Numbered from the stretch's first letter, positions 36,861-45,246 are shown. The stretch is DNA of 55,424 nt from Muribaculum sp. (GCA_023666965.1 JAMPAZ010000008.1:1-55424); one strand, 5' to 3'. The notes: generated by a model from the sequence alone, not told the origin. A program made the numbers and translations.

Positions 36861-37829
36861 TCAATGCACCAATTCATACACGTAAAGTTCATGTATTTCG
36901 CCACTGTAGCCCTCTTCAGCCAGCGGCCCCTCCGACATTCCGAGCACAATTCGGGTACCACGGTTGTTCAGCACCACAAGGTCGTTTGTCACAGGGTCAA
37001 CAGACAGACCCTCAATCTCTCCCTCACGGATAAAATCCGACATCTCTCTCAAATGACGCACTTTTGCACGCGAAGCACCGGCTGCCACCAACCCCTTTCG
37101 CGTCACAGGACGGCCCGAATCGTCGAGTTTTACACTAAACGGGGTGTCTTTGACAACCTCTTCACCTTCCCTCAGGCCCGTGAACGAGGCTTCAGAAATA
37201 TCCGCCACATAAAGGTTGTCGGGTATCCGATAAGAAGCTTCACCGTCATCGGCCGAAAACAGCATCTTACCGTCCACGATGAAAATTCCTTGACACCAAT
37301 ATGGCGTAGGCGCACACTGCAGTTTCGTAAAATATTTTCCGGTCGACAAGTCGTAGCCGTACACATAACGGCTATCCACCCAGTCAGACATCCACACCAT
37401 ATTTCTATTCCGATCCACAGCAAGCCCCGACACCTCTACTTGCCCCGACTCAGGCACCCAGGGCAAATCACGCTTCCATTCAAGCGTCTCAGCATCATAC
37501 ACAGACACGGCTATGTTATGACCACGCCCGTATTCAAATTTTTCAATACCGCAGTAAATTTCGCCATTCCAAACATCAATATCTCCAAAATGGTTAGCCA
37601 CTTCGGGATGCATGAACGGCGAGTCATTTACCGCAATCAGCTCACCGTCCTTGCTGTATTTATACAGAGCTTTCGTATCCGACACATAATAATATGTGCT
37701 GTCAATGGCTATGCCTTGCCTGCCGGCTACAGGAATAACTTTTTTAAGACTATATTCAGTGCCCAATTTCTGCCCGGAAGCAGCGACAGCGCACAGCAAA
37801 ACGACCAAAGCAGGCAATGCGTACTTCAT
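36861..37829 (-). CDS. secreted beta-propeller protein
   Basis: A 322-residue protein with a signal peptide ending near VAASGQ (residue 20; no lipobox). Repeated blade-like motifs such as GIAIDSTYYYVSD, VSGLAVDRNRNMVWMSD and EGLSVDPVTNDLVVLNN indicate a periplasmic or extracellular beta-propeller of the YncE/SdiA-regulated kind. No catalytic residues are recognised. It is 6 bp downstream of the HAD gene and ends in YELVH. Its position between that gene and glpA suggests a link with phospho-glycerol metabolism, but this is only context. Confidence 0.72.
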   Translation of the reverse strand: MKYALPALVVLLCAVAASGQKLGTEYSLKKVIPVAGRQGIAIDSTYYYVSDTKALYKYSKDGELIAVNDSPFMHPEVANHFGDIDVWNGEIYCGIEKFEYGRGHNIAVSVYDAETLEWKRDLPWVPESGQVEVSGLAVDRNRNMVWMSDWVDSRYVYGYDLSTGKYFTKLQCAPTPYWCQGIFIVDGKMLFSADDGEASYRIPDNLYVADISEASFTGLREGEEVVKDTPFSVKLDDSGRPVTRKGLVAAGASRAKVRHLREMSDFIREGEIEGLSVDPVTNDLVVLNNRGTRIVLGMSEGPLAEEGYSGEIHELYVYELVH

Positions 37830-37835
37830 GGCAAA

Positions 37836-38711
37836 TCAGTCTTTCTTACGCGATTCCAGCAAAAGCTCTCCGAATTGAGCAATAGTAGGAACGGTCACCG
37901 GGGGCTGAGGATCGGAATTAACAGCGGTGTCGAGGGTGGTCTCGCCCGACAGCACAAGCACGCCCAATGCTCCGGCGTTATTGGCCATCGCTACGTCGGT
38001 GTAAATTCGGTCGCCGCACATCGCTATTTCGTCAGCCGCAAGGCCGTAGCGACGGCGTATTCCCGTCAACATATCAGGGTTTGGCTTCCCTATTACTATA
38101 TCCGGACGGCGTCCCGTGGCATGATGGATGCATTCACACAGCGAACCGCAGTCGACAAGTATGGTCTGCTGATCCGTAGGACACACTCGATCCGGATTAG
38201 TGGCAATGTACGGAATACCCTTCGACGCGAGCCAAGAGGCATGGCACAGTTTTTCATAGACGAGCGTAGTGTCAAAAGCCACGACCAAGACATCCGGCAT
38301 ATCGGAAGCATCCGGACCCGTCAGAACAAAACCCGCATCTTCAAATTCCTTCAGCATACTCGGAGTGCCTATCGCATACAGTTTTTTCACTTCAGGCATA
38401 GTCGCTTTAAGGTACTCAATAGTGGCCACGGCAGTCGTATACATTCTCTCCTCGTCGGCTTCCACACCCAATCCCTCGAGCTTCTTCAGATAGTCCGCAA
38501 TACTCTTGGTAGGGTTGTTTGTCAAGAATGAATACCCGATACCATTTTCTTCGAGCGAGCGCAAAAAATCTTTCGTGAACGGAAACAATTTAGATCCAAG
38601 GTAGATAGTCCCGTCCATATCAAGAGCCACATGCTTTATCTTTGCACATGCCTCCATAAGTTCTTTGTCGCTCATCGGCGACATGTACTTTTCTATTGTT
38701 GCCATAGCCAT
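37836..38711 (-). CDS. HAD-IIA (NagD-like) sugar/glycerol phosphatase
   Basis: A 291-residue HAD phosphatase of the NagD/PGP class with a C2 cap. ALDMDGTIYLG (D31, D33) is motif I, FLTNNPT motif II, IGKPNPDML contains the motif III Lys and CGDRIYTDVAMANNAG is motif IV. Members dephosphorylate small phosphates including glycerol-3-phosphate, phosphoglycolate and nucleotides. Because its promoter is copied in front of glpA, a glycerol-phosphate substrate is an attractive inference. Two other in-frame ATGs (38705, 38684) could be the start. Confidence 0.83.
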   Translation of the reverse strand: MAMATIEKYMSPMSDKELMEACAKIKHVALDMDGTIYLGSKLFPFTKDFLRSLEENGIGYSFLTNNPTKSIADYLKKLEGLGVEADEERMYTTAVATIEYLKATMPEVKKLYAIGTPSMLKEFEDAGFVLTGPDASDMPDVLVVAFDTTLVYEKLCHASWLASKGIPYIATNPDRVCPTDQQTILVDCGSLCECIHHATGRRPDIVIGKPNPDMLTGIRRRYGLAADEIAMCGDRIYTDVAMANNAGALGVLVLSGETTLDTAVNSDPQPPVTVPTIAQFGELLLESRKKD

Positions 38712-38740
38712 ATCTTATGAATTACGTTTTAGTTTCGCAA

Positions 38741-38771
38741 CAAAAGTAGGGAATTTTCATTTAAAATCAAA
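38741..38771 (-). promoter_or_regulatory. promoter TTTG-N19-TACTTTTG of the HAD-propeller operon
   Basis: On the minus strand TTTG (38768-38771), 19 bp, TACTTTTG (38741-38748), followed by TTGCGAAACT. The 18-bp stretch 38731-38748 is identical to the one at glpA. It is divergent from the umuD promoter. Confidence 0.8.
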
Positions 38772-38802
38772 ACTTTCGGATGTTAAATCCGCCACGGAGG
38801 CT

Positions 38803-38829
38803 TTAATGGACTATTTTAATAGCCATTAA
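38803..38829. promoter_or_regulatory. candidate operator upstream of umuDC
   Basis: TTAATGG(a)CTATT, TT, AATAGCCATTAA: a 12-bp inverted repeat, perfect except for one extra base in the left arm. It covers the place where the -33 box of the umuD promoter should be, which itself does not match TTTG. A damage-response repressor site is the simplest reading; the repressor is not in the window. Confidence 0.55.
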
Positions 38830-38834
38830 TTCGC

Positions 38835-38842
38835 TATCTTTG
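38835..38842 (+). promoter_or_regulatory. -7 element (TATCTTTG) for umuDC
   Basis: Exact TAnnTTTG match ending 8 bp before the umuD ATG, giving a leader of about 4 nt. The -33 region is replaced by the inverted repeat. Confidence 0.65.
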
Positions 38843-38850
38843 CACCATCT

Positions 38851-39309
38851 ATGGAAACAAAAGACGTTAGACTCACACTATATAGCCCCGATGATTCCAC
38901 AGAATTGTCGCTGCCTTACGCCGAAGGAGGTGTCCGAGCCGGATTTCCAAGTCCAGCCCAGGAATATGTCAATGAACGCATTGACCTCAACAAGGCGCTT
39001 ATACCCCACCCTGCCGCAACCTTTTTTGCAAAAGTGGAAGGTCTTTCAATGGTCGAAGAGGGCATCGATGAAGGAGACATTATAATCGTAGACCGTTCCA
39101 TCGATCCAGAAGACGGAGATCTCGCCGTGTGCTGTATAGACGGAGACTTTACCCTTAAACGCATCAAAGCACAAAGGGGAAAAATATTCCTCATGCCCTC
39201 AAACCATAAATTCCGACCTATAGAAATAACGGAAGACAACGAGTTTAAAGTATGGGGAATAGTTATACATACCATCAAAACCAACCGCCGCCTGCGCCGC
39301 CGTCTATGA
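38851..39309 (+). CDS. umuD: UmuD-type S24 self-cleaving peptidase
   Basis: A 152-residue LexA-like protein without a DNA-binding domain, thus UmuD rather than LexA. The self-cleavage Ala30-Gly31 (VRAGFPSP), nucleophile Ser66 (GLSMVEEGI) and general base Lys103 (FTLKRIK) are all visible. RecA-stimulated cleavage activates error-prone polymerase V in known systems. The stop overlaps the umuC start (ATGA). Confidence 0.95.
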   Translation: METKDVRLTLYSPDDSTELSLPYAEGGVRAGFPSPAQEYVNERIDLNKALIPHPAATFFAKVEGLSMVEEGIDEGDIIIVDRSIDPEDGDLAVCCIDGDFTLKRIKAQRGKIFLMPSNHKFRPIEITEDNEFKVWGIVIHTIKTNRRLRRRL

Positions 39310-40574
39310 TTGGGCATATTGACTGCAACTCTTTTTTCGTCTCCTGCGAGCGAGTGTTCAGACCCGATCTTGAGGGTAAACCGGTTGTCGTACTTACCAA
39401 CAACGACGGATGCATATCCTCCCTCTCGCCGGAAGCAAAGAAGCTTGGACTAAAACGTGGAACACCGTTCTTTAAATTCAAGCAAATAGCGGAAGCCAAT
39501 GGTGTAGTTTGCTTTTCGTGCAACCATCGACTATACGGCGACATGTCGTCAAGAGTCATGTCCACACTTAGATCCCTTTCTGACGATGTAGAAATATATT
39601 CAATTGACGATGCATTTATCCGACTCGACGAATGCCATAACGACGACCTTGGAGAATTCGGGCACTACATCGTGCACAAAATCAGGCGCGATGTCGGAAT
39701 TCCGACATCAATGGGAATAGCGCCCACCAAGACCTTGGGAAAGCTCGCAAGTCATTTCGCCAAACGTTACCCCGCATATCGTGGAGTAGCAGTCATCGAT
39801 TCGGTCGAAAAGTCCCGTAAGGCGATGAGTTTAGTCCAAGTAGAAGATATTTGGGGCATAGGACGCAGACTCGCAGAGCGACTTCACCAAATAGGCATCG
39901 ATACCGCCCTTGCTCTTGCCGATATGACCGAAGAGAGAGCTAAAGAGCTGTTCAATGTCACAGCACAACGAACATGGCGCGAACTGAACGGCCAACCATG
40001 CATCCCATACGAAGCTCATCATCCCGACCAAAAGACCATGACCTCGTCACGATCATTCGCCACTGACATTTCCGACTTCGGAAAGCTAACCGAAGCGATA
40101 AGCGAATTTGCGGGAACCATAGCACGCAAACTCCGTCGCGACAACATGTACGCCCTCGAAATCTCTGTATTTCTCACCACCAACAGGTTTCATCCTGACG
40201 AACCCCAAATCTTCGACAGCGCGCAAGCTTCATTTCCGGAAGGCACAAACGACACGATTATGATAACTAAAGCCGCCGTTGAAGCCATGTCAAAAATATT
40301 CCGGCGCGGCTACAAGTTTAAAAAGGCAGGACTCACGGCCACCCGAATAGTCAATCAAGACGGACTGCAACATGAGCTGTTCACCGATCCTGAAGTCAGA
40401 GATAGACGACGACGGCTGATGAGCACCATAGATGCCGTCAACGCCGCGTGCCTGAAAAAAGACATTGTCAGACTCGCCTCCACAGGCAACGGCATATCGA
40501 CTCTTGTGCGCCACGACCTCGGCTCGCCACTGTATACGACACGATTATCCGACATCATCACCGTACACGTATAA
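39306..40574 (+). CDS. umuC: UmuC-type Y-family DNA polymerase
   Basis: A 422-residue translesion polymerase. IGHIDCNSFFVSCERVF holds the first metal-binding Asp (D6), GMxSRV-like GDMSSRVM follows, and MGIAPTKTLGKLA and VEDIWGIGRRLAERL (helix-hairpin-helix) are normal. The catalytic motif usually written S-x-D-E reads SIDDAF, with Asp102 in place of Glu. The frame is open from 39252, but the ATG at 39306 overlapping the umuD stop gives the right start. The little-finger and C-terminal DUF4113-like region (GNGISTLVRHDLGSPLYTT) are complete. Confidence 0.95.
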   Translation: MIGHIDCNSFFVSCERVFRPDLEGKPVVVLTNNDGCISSLSPEAKKLGLKRGTPFFKFKQIAEANGVVCFSCNHRLYGDMSSRVMSTLRSLSDDVEIYSIDDAFIRLDECHNDDLGEFGHYIVHKIRRDVGIPTSMGIAPTKTLGKLASHFAKRYPAYRGVAVIDSVEKSRKAMSLVQVEDIWGIGRRLAERLHQIGIDTALALADMTEERAKELFNVTAQRTWRELNGQPCIPYEAHHPDQKTMTSSRSFATDISDFGKLTEAISEFAGTIARKLRRDNMYALEISVFLTTNRFHPDEPQIFDSAQASFPEGTNDTIMITKAAVEAMSKIFRRGYKFKKAGLTATRIVNQDGLQHELFTDPEVRDRRRRLMSTIDAVNAACLKKDIVRLASTGNGISTLVRHDLGSPLYTTRLSDIITVHV

Positions 40575-40581
40575 ACACACA

Positions 40582-40614
40582 GACGGCATTCCGAGCAAGC
40601 CCCGAAATGCCGTC
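40582..40614. terminator. terminator hairpin between umuC and the TM2 gene
   Basis: Perfect 9-bp inverted repeat GACGGCATT / AATGCCGTC with a 15-nt loop, 8 bp after the umuC stop and near the convergent TM2 stop. Only weak T-runs flank it. Confidence 0.65.
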
Positions 40615-40643
40615 CTCTATACATTAGTAATATATAACCCGAT

Positions 40644-41003
40644 TTAAAAAAGCGGGAATGTCGAGGTCGAATAGACGTATTTACGCTCGAAATCTTGCTG
40701 ACTCATGCAAAGCATAAGGATGCCCTGTATGAGCCATATAATACTTGGGATTCCGCAAAGGCACAGCGAGATAATCAAAGTTATCACTCCGGCAGTGTTC
40801 TTACCCAGATAAAAATATTGAATACCAAGAGATCCTAAAAATATGGCGAGCAGACCCGCAACACCACGACTTTTCCCGGAAGGACCGGGAGTAAAAATGT
40901 CGCCATTGTTTACCGGGGGCTGTGGGGGATACTGATTGTTGCCATATCCGCCACCATTATTATAATAGCCACCACCGTTGTTGTAATAATTTCCGTTGTT
41001 CAT
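40644..41003 (-). CDS. TM2 domain membrane protein
   Basis: A 119-residue protein. The first 40 residues are low-complexity Asn/Gly/Tyr/Pro repeats (YYNNGGGY). A TM2 domain follows with two helices linked by a short turn: GVAGLLAIFLGSLGIQYFYL and GVITLIISLCLCGIPSIIWLI. TM2 proteins have no defined biochemical function. It lies opposite to umuC and upstream of the DUF805 gene. Confidence 0.85.
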   Translation of the reverse strand: MNNGNYYNNGGGYYNNGGGYGNNQYPPQPPVNNGDIFTPGPSGKSRGVAGLLAIFLGSLGIQYFYLGKNTAGVITLIISLCLCGIPSIIWLIQGILMLCMSQQDFERKYVYSTSTFPLF

Positions 41004-41123
41004 TGTCTACAAGATTAATAATGATTGATTTCACAAACTTACAACTATTTTTCAGCATTAGCAAGCAAATCAAGCAAAATCGGCTTAAAACATAGTATCT
41101 GCACAGATTTTATTAAAATTTCG

Positions 41124-41155
41124 TTTGGATATGAACGCTTATTTACATACCTTTG
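41124..41155 (+). promoter_or_regulatory. promoter TTTG-N20-TACCTTTG for the DUF805 gene
   Basis: TTTG at 41124-41127, 20 bp, TACCTTTG at 41148-41155, 35 bp before the ATG. Spacing equals that of the glpQ promoter. Confidence 0.72.
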
Positions 41156-41190
41156 TGAAATAACATATAATCAAACTTCAATTTTAAACT

Positions 41191-41601
41191 ATGTATCAAT
41201 ATCAAGTATCATTTGGAGATGCCATTCACCGTGCATTCAATAAGTATTGCTGTTTCACAGGGCGTGCATCCCATTCTGAATTCTGGTGGTGGATTTTGTT
41301 CACCCTGCTGGTATCATGGGTAGTCAATATCATTGTGTCTCTGGTTGCGCGGCCGGAAACAGTTGTAACTGTTTCTTCAATTATAGGACTCATATTTTTA
41401 CTGCCAAGCTTAGGACTTTGGTTCCGCAGACTCCACGACATCGGCAAGTCGGGATGGTGGTGGCTTCTAAGCTTCATTCCTTTAATCGGTATTATAATTC
41501 TAATCGTTTGGTGGTGCCAGGACAGCCAACCGTCAGAAAATCAATATGGGCCTATTCCTAACTTGACTGAACGGAACAATGGGGTAAAGATGCCTTACTA
41601 A
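41191..41601 (+). CDS. DUF805 membrane protein
   Basis: A 136-residue inner-membrane protein of the DUF805 family. It opens with a soluble AFNKYCCFTGRASHSEFWWW segment, then three hydrophobic helices, including LPSLGLWFRRLHDIGKSGWWWL, the family signature. The function is unknown. It has its own consensus promoter and is followed by the GTGTCAAAA palindromic element. Confidence 0.88.
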   Translation: MYQYQVSFGDAIHRAFNKYCCFTGRASHSEFWWWILFTLLVSWVVNIIVSLVARPETVVTVSSIIGLIFLLPSLGLWFRRLHDIGKSGWWWLLSFIPLIGIIILIVWWCQDSQPSENQYGPIPNLTERNNGVKMPY

Positions 41602-41637
41602 GTAGGGCGGTCTTCTTTAAAAGATGATTAATTCATA

Positions 41638-41708
41638 GAGTGGCTGTGTCAAAATAAAATTATCGAGGTTCTGCAACACCTTCTATTTGTGTTTTGACAC
41701 ACCCTCTC
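41638..41708 (+). repeat. GTGTCAAAA palindromic element, copy 1
   Basis: TGTGTCAAAA (41645-41654) and TTTTGACACA (41692-41701) form 10-bp perfect arms, extended outward to 15 of 17 pairs. It lies just after DUF805 and before the convergent DUF5686 stop, where it can serve as a terminator for either. The 17-mer GTGGCTGTGTCAAAATA (41640-41656) occurs again, inverted, at 53515-53531. Confidence 0.7.
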
Positions 41709-41732
41709 GAATATATCGCCACTTTTTAACTC

Positions 41733-44300
41733 CTAAAAAGCCAAGTGGAGAGCGACTCGCACGCCCCAATCAGGCGCGCCCGGAGTTCCACGGTAGGACA
41801 ATCTTGTAACATAATCCACCCTCAACACACTGAAAATATTGTCAATGCCGGCGCTCAGTTCCATATAGGGAGTGTTTGACATTCGTCGCGTATGGACATC
41901 ATCCGGAAATATGAATAAGTCCCGGTTATGCGAAGGATCGTTCCTGTCGCTCAGATGCCCCCATAGACCTTTAAAGTTAACCACTTCACGGAGTTTCAAC
42001 TTATTCAACAAAGGTATTCGGTTAAATATCAACCCGTTCAACCAATAAGTAAAGTCGACGGCCGCGTATGAATCGTTGATAAATTCAAGTGGATTCATCA
42101 ACGAATAGCTTTCGGGCTGAATCGTGTACGACAAATTGGTGTTAGGCAGCAACAGATTCATATAAGGCACCGAACTCCACACATGCCCCCCCTTTACTAC
42201 GGCATCGATATACCCGAAAGCCGACAACCACCAACGCTGCTGGTAGCGCAATTCAGTTCGGTTAATAGTAAACTTACTTCCAAACACACCCCCGGGTGCA
42301 AAGGTGTGGGTAAGTTCAAATACCGGAGCATCAAGATTAATAGGCAACCGATTGGTCTTACCTTGATAGAATTTTTCTCCCGGCGCGAACCTTAGCTTTA
42401 ATTCCAATGACGTCTCGTTGTAATGTCCCAACCGCCTCCCGTATCCATCGATAAAAGGAATCCACTTGGTGGACTCTTGACGTTCAAACATTATTCCGGC
42501 TTCTACTGAAAAGTTATTTTTCAGCTCAAGTATATAGTCCAATCGCTGATACCGCTGATAAGTCACCCTGACATCCTCCATTCTCTTAAACGACAAGAAT
42601 ATATTGTCAGCATTTGTATTGGAATAACGTTGTCCAAGCTGATCCAGATCGTAAAGGGAGGTAAACCGAAGAGAATGCACCGGGAACTCTCTCGAATGAT
42701 ACTTTTTATCGTGGAAGGAGTATTCCAGTTCGCCTCGATATTTCACTTTCTTGTCATGGAATCCGTATGCTACATATCCTCGCATAAACCACCGCTTTGA
42801 AAGATTGGCAGTGGTCATACCTCCCGCTCGCAAGCGAAGACCTTCGACGGTATTATAAGACGCGCTTGTGTTAACAGGCCCGTAATCAAACTTACTCGGA
42901 TTTCCGGTATGGACATAGCCGCTGACCAAAAGCCGCAATGCTCTTTCGGACCAATAATATATCGGTTGTTTACGAAGTTTGGTCATCATGTCGCCAACAC
43001 CCGACTCGCCCTTATTTAAAGGCACAGCTCGGTTAACAGTCCAGAATGTATCAGACTGAGCGTATGCGTCGTCAGCGACAACTTGATACTCCGAATACTT
43101 AAACAATGTGCTGTCGGCGGGCGCTTCGAAGTTAAAATTTTGATAAGCCGTGTTGCGCCGCACGTACATTTTCGGTGCTCCTGGAAGTATCGACAGTTCA
43201 AAAATCATATCGTCCTTTGTCTTAAGCCGCGAACCGTCGACAGCTTTTTCAAATGTCTGCGAAACGGTCATGCCATCGATGAAATTCACATTTATTGTGT
43301 GCGGCAGATGCAGGTCAACCCTTTTTATGAACATGGTAGAGTCATTTTTAGGCACATAAAGTTTGCCGATAAATCCCCACGTCTGAGGGGTATGAGGCAC
43401 AAAACTAAGCACTATGCACGTATCTTGTTCGACTACAAGAGTATCCGTCAGATAAAATTTATAAAAATCAGAGGCAATGCGCGACAGTGGACTCACGAAT
43501 CTATTCTGAAGCAGTGTGACGTCATTTTCATATATATCAATTTCCCTAAAGACATCCTCCATTGCCTGACGTATGCCTTCTTGATTATTGGCAATATCGT
43601 CAATACCTTCCTGACGCATCCCTTTGACATGCTCATGCTCTGAAAGCGGATCTCTTCTATAATTGACCGTAGAACTTTTTTCCCGGACTGATATATTCAA
43701 TATCGGTTTACCGGAAATCCCTGATACATCGACATAATCCTTTAAAAATCCGAATTTCTTACCTGACCAAGAGCCATCTTTTTGGTTAAAGTCATTTATC
43801 GCCATGGTCAGGCGTTCGTACTTGTCGTAATTATAATATTCGTTGCGTTTTGGATCGGTCATATTCCTCGCCGAACGTATACGCTCCAAAAACTCCACGG
43901 CAGGATTATTTTTCTTACTATACTTCTCCTTTTTAGGCCTTACCACTATTTCATTAAGGCGCACGCCGGCAGGAACAATCTCTATAGTCAAATCCGACAA
44001 CTCTTTACCGGCCAACGGAACCATCTTTGTCGTGTAGCCCATTACCGAAACCCGCAGACTGTCGGGAGATGTCGATGATTTTATATAAAATGCGCCCTTA
44101 TCGTCCGAGAGCGCACCGTTCCCGGTCTTGTTTATTAACAGCGCCACGTATGGCACCGGCTCACGAGTAACAGAGTCCACAACGACTCCCTTAAGTCCAA
44201 CACTTTGGGAGTAAGCAGACAGTATCGAAAGCAACAGTATGACCGAAAGCAACAGCCTGCGCACGGTAGCGCGATAAAATATGTATTTTAAACTAAGCAA
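41733..44300 (-). CDS. DUF5686 / CarboxypepD-reg outer-membrane protein
   Basis: An 855-residue outer-membrane protein. A signal peptide precedes a carboxypeptidase-like regulatory domain (GLKGVVVDSVTREPVPYVAL from about residue 34). The DUF5686 body follows (NPAVEFLERIRSARNMTDPKRNEYYNYDKYERL is typical of the family), and the C-terminal half alternates like beta-barrel strands and ends in an aromatic residue (RVALHLAF). The substrate is unknown; the family is common in Bacteroidota and resembles TonB-dependent transporters without a plug. Convergent with DUF805. Confidence 0.85.
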   Translation of the reverse strand: MLSLKYIFYRATVRRLLLSVILLLSILSAYSQSVGLKGVVVDSVTREPVPYVALLINKTGNGALSDDKGAFYIKSSTSPDSLRVSVMGYTTKMVPLAGKELSDLTIEIVPAGVRLNEIVVRPKKEKYSKKNNPAVEFLERIRSARNMTDPKRNEYYNYDKYERLTMAINDFNQKDGSWSGKKFGFLKDYVDVSGISGKPILNISVREKSSTVNYRRDPLSEHEHVKGMRQEGIDDIANNQEGIRQAMEDVFREIDIYENDVTLLQNRFVSPLSRIASDFYKFYLTDTLVVEQDTCIVLSFVPHTPQTWGFIGKLYVPKNDSTMFIKRVDLHLPHTINVNFIDGMTVSQTFEKAVDGSRLKTKDDMIFELSILPGAPKMYVRRNTAYQNFNFEAPADSTLFKYSEYQVVADDAYAQSDTFWTVNRAVPLNKGESGVGDMMTKLRKQPIYYWSERALRLLVSGYVHTGNPSKFDYGPVNTSASYNTVEGLRLRAGGMTTANLSKRWFMRGYVAYGFHDKKVKYRGELEYSFHDKKYHSREFPVHSLRFTSLYDLDQLGQRYSNTNADNIFLSFKRMEDVRVTYQRYQRLDYILELKNNFSVEAGIMFERQESTKWIPFIDGYGRRLGHYNETSLELKLRFAPGEKFYQGKTNRLPINLDAPVFELTHTFAPGGVFGSKFTINRTELRYQQRWWLSAFGYIDAVVKGGHVWSSVPYMNLLLPNTNLSYTIQPESYSLMNPLEFINDSYAAVDFTYWLNGLIFNRIPLLNKLKLREVVNFKGLWGHLSDRNDPSHNRDLFIFPDDVHTRRMSNTPYMELSAGIDNIFSVLRVDYVTRLSYRGTPGAPDWGVRVALHLAF

Positions 44301-44514
44301 TGTGTTCGTTTATGTAGTAGTACTACGGAAACTTTTTTAAGTCTCCGACCATTAATGCCACAAAATTACAAAATACCCATCTAAAATTCCGACAAAATAC
44401 CATAATTTATCTTATATCGCATCACCCAACTGCTGTAAAACGCTACATGAACCATAACAGACCTACGCAAGTTATATAATAAGATAACCCAAATTAAAAT
44501 CTATTTGAAAAATT

Positions 44515-45078
44515 ATGAGCAACTTTAAGCCAATGGCATGGATGCTTCCACAGCCAGTAATGATTATCGGCACCTATGATGCCGACGGCACACCCAACGC
44601 CATGAATGCCGCATGGGGAGGCCAATGGGATATGAATAAAATAATGATATCAATGGGAAGCCATGCTACGACCGAGAATCTCAACCGCTGTCCAGATTTT
44701 ACTGTGGCGTTTGCGACTGTCGACACAATGGTAGCTGCAGATTATGTGGGAATCGTCAGTGGAAGGAGAGAACATGACAAGGTCGATAAGGCCGGATGGA
44801 AATCCGCCAAAGCCGAAAACGTCAACGCACCCATATTCGACTGTTTCCCGATGACACTCGAATGCAGGATAAAAGAGAAACTATACGAGTCAAAGACCGG
44901 ATACTACATCATTGCCGAAATAGTCAATATAGTGTGCGATGAAAAATATCTCGCAACGGACGGAAAACCGGATGTCGAAAAGATGAAACTCATAACATTT
45001 GACCCGATCCACAACGGCTACATCGCTCTTGGCTCACGCGTGGGAAATGCATTTCACGATGGTCAAAAATTAAAATAG
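44515..45078 (+). CDS. flavin reductase-like domain protein
   Basis: A 187-residue FMN-binding split-barrel protein. MIIGTYDADGTPNAMNAAWGG at residues 17-37 and ISMGSHATTENL are typical of the flavin reductase-like family, as is the later VGIVSGREHDK. It probably acts as an FMN-dependent reductase or FMN carrier; the partner is unknown. It stands alone, with a 214-bp upstream gap and no clear -7 element. Confidence 0.88.
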   Translation: MSNFKPMAWMLPQPVMIIGTYDADGTPNAMNAAWGGQWDMNKIMISMGSHATTENLNRCPDFTVAFATVDTMVAADYVGIVSGRREHDKVDKAGWKSAKAENVNAPIFDCFPMTLECRIKEKLYESKTGYYIIAEIVNIVCDEKYLATDGKPDVEKMKLITFDPIHNGYIALGSRVGNAFHDGQKLK

Positions 45079-45158
45079 ATAGTCCAAGCAAAAGTTGAAC
45101 CCCGATAAACGACGAATGCGCTTATTGCCTAAATTTGACAATAAGCGCATTTACTTTG

Positions 45159-45246
45159 CGGAGGGAGGGGGATTCGAACCCCCGAAACGCTTTTGACGTT
45201 TACACGCTTTCCAGGCGTGCCTCTTCAACCACTCGAGCATCACTCC
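45159..45246 (-). tRNA. tRNA-Ser (GGA anticodon)
   Basis: An 88-nt class II tRNA. The anticodon stem CACGC / GCGTG encloses the loop CTGGAAA with anticodon GGA. There is a long variable arm (AAACG..CGTTT), the T-arm GGGGG-TTCGAAT-CCCCC, and a D-arm with GAGTGGTTGAAGAG. The acceptor stem pairs GGAGTGA with TCCCTCC, leaving one T-C mismatch at position 5-68. CCA is not encoded. Confidence 0.92.

Noticed and set aside
36864-38531. 555-residue plus-strand open frame
   Set aside because: It lies opposite the propeller and HAD genes, both of which have clear signal or HAD motifs. Its product is His/Arg-rich without domains, as expected of an antisense frame in this codon use.
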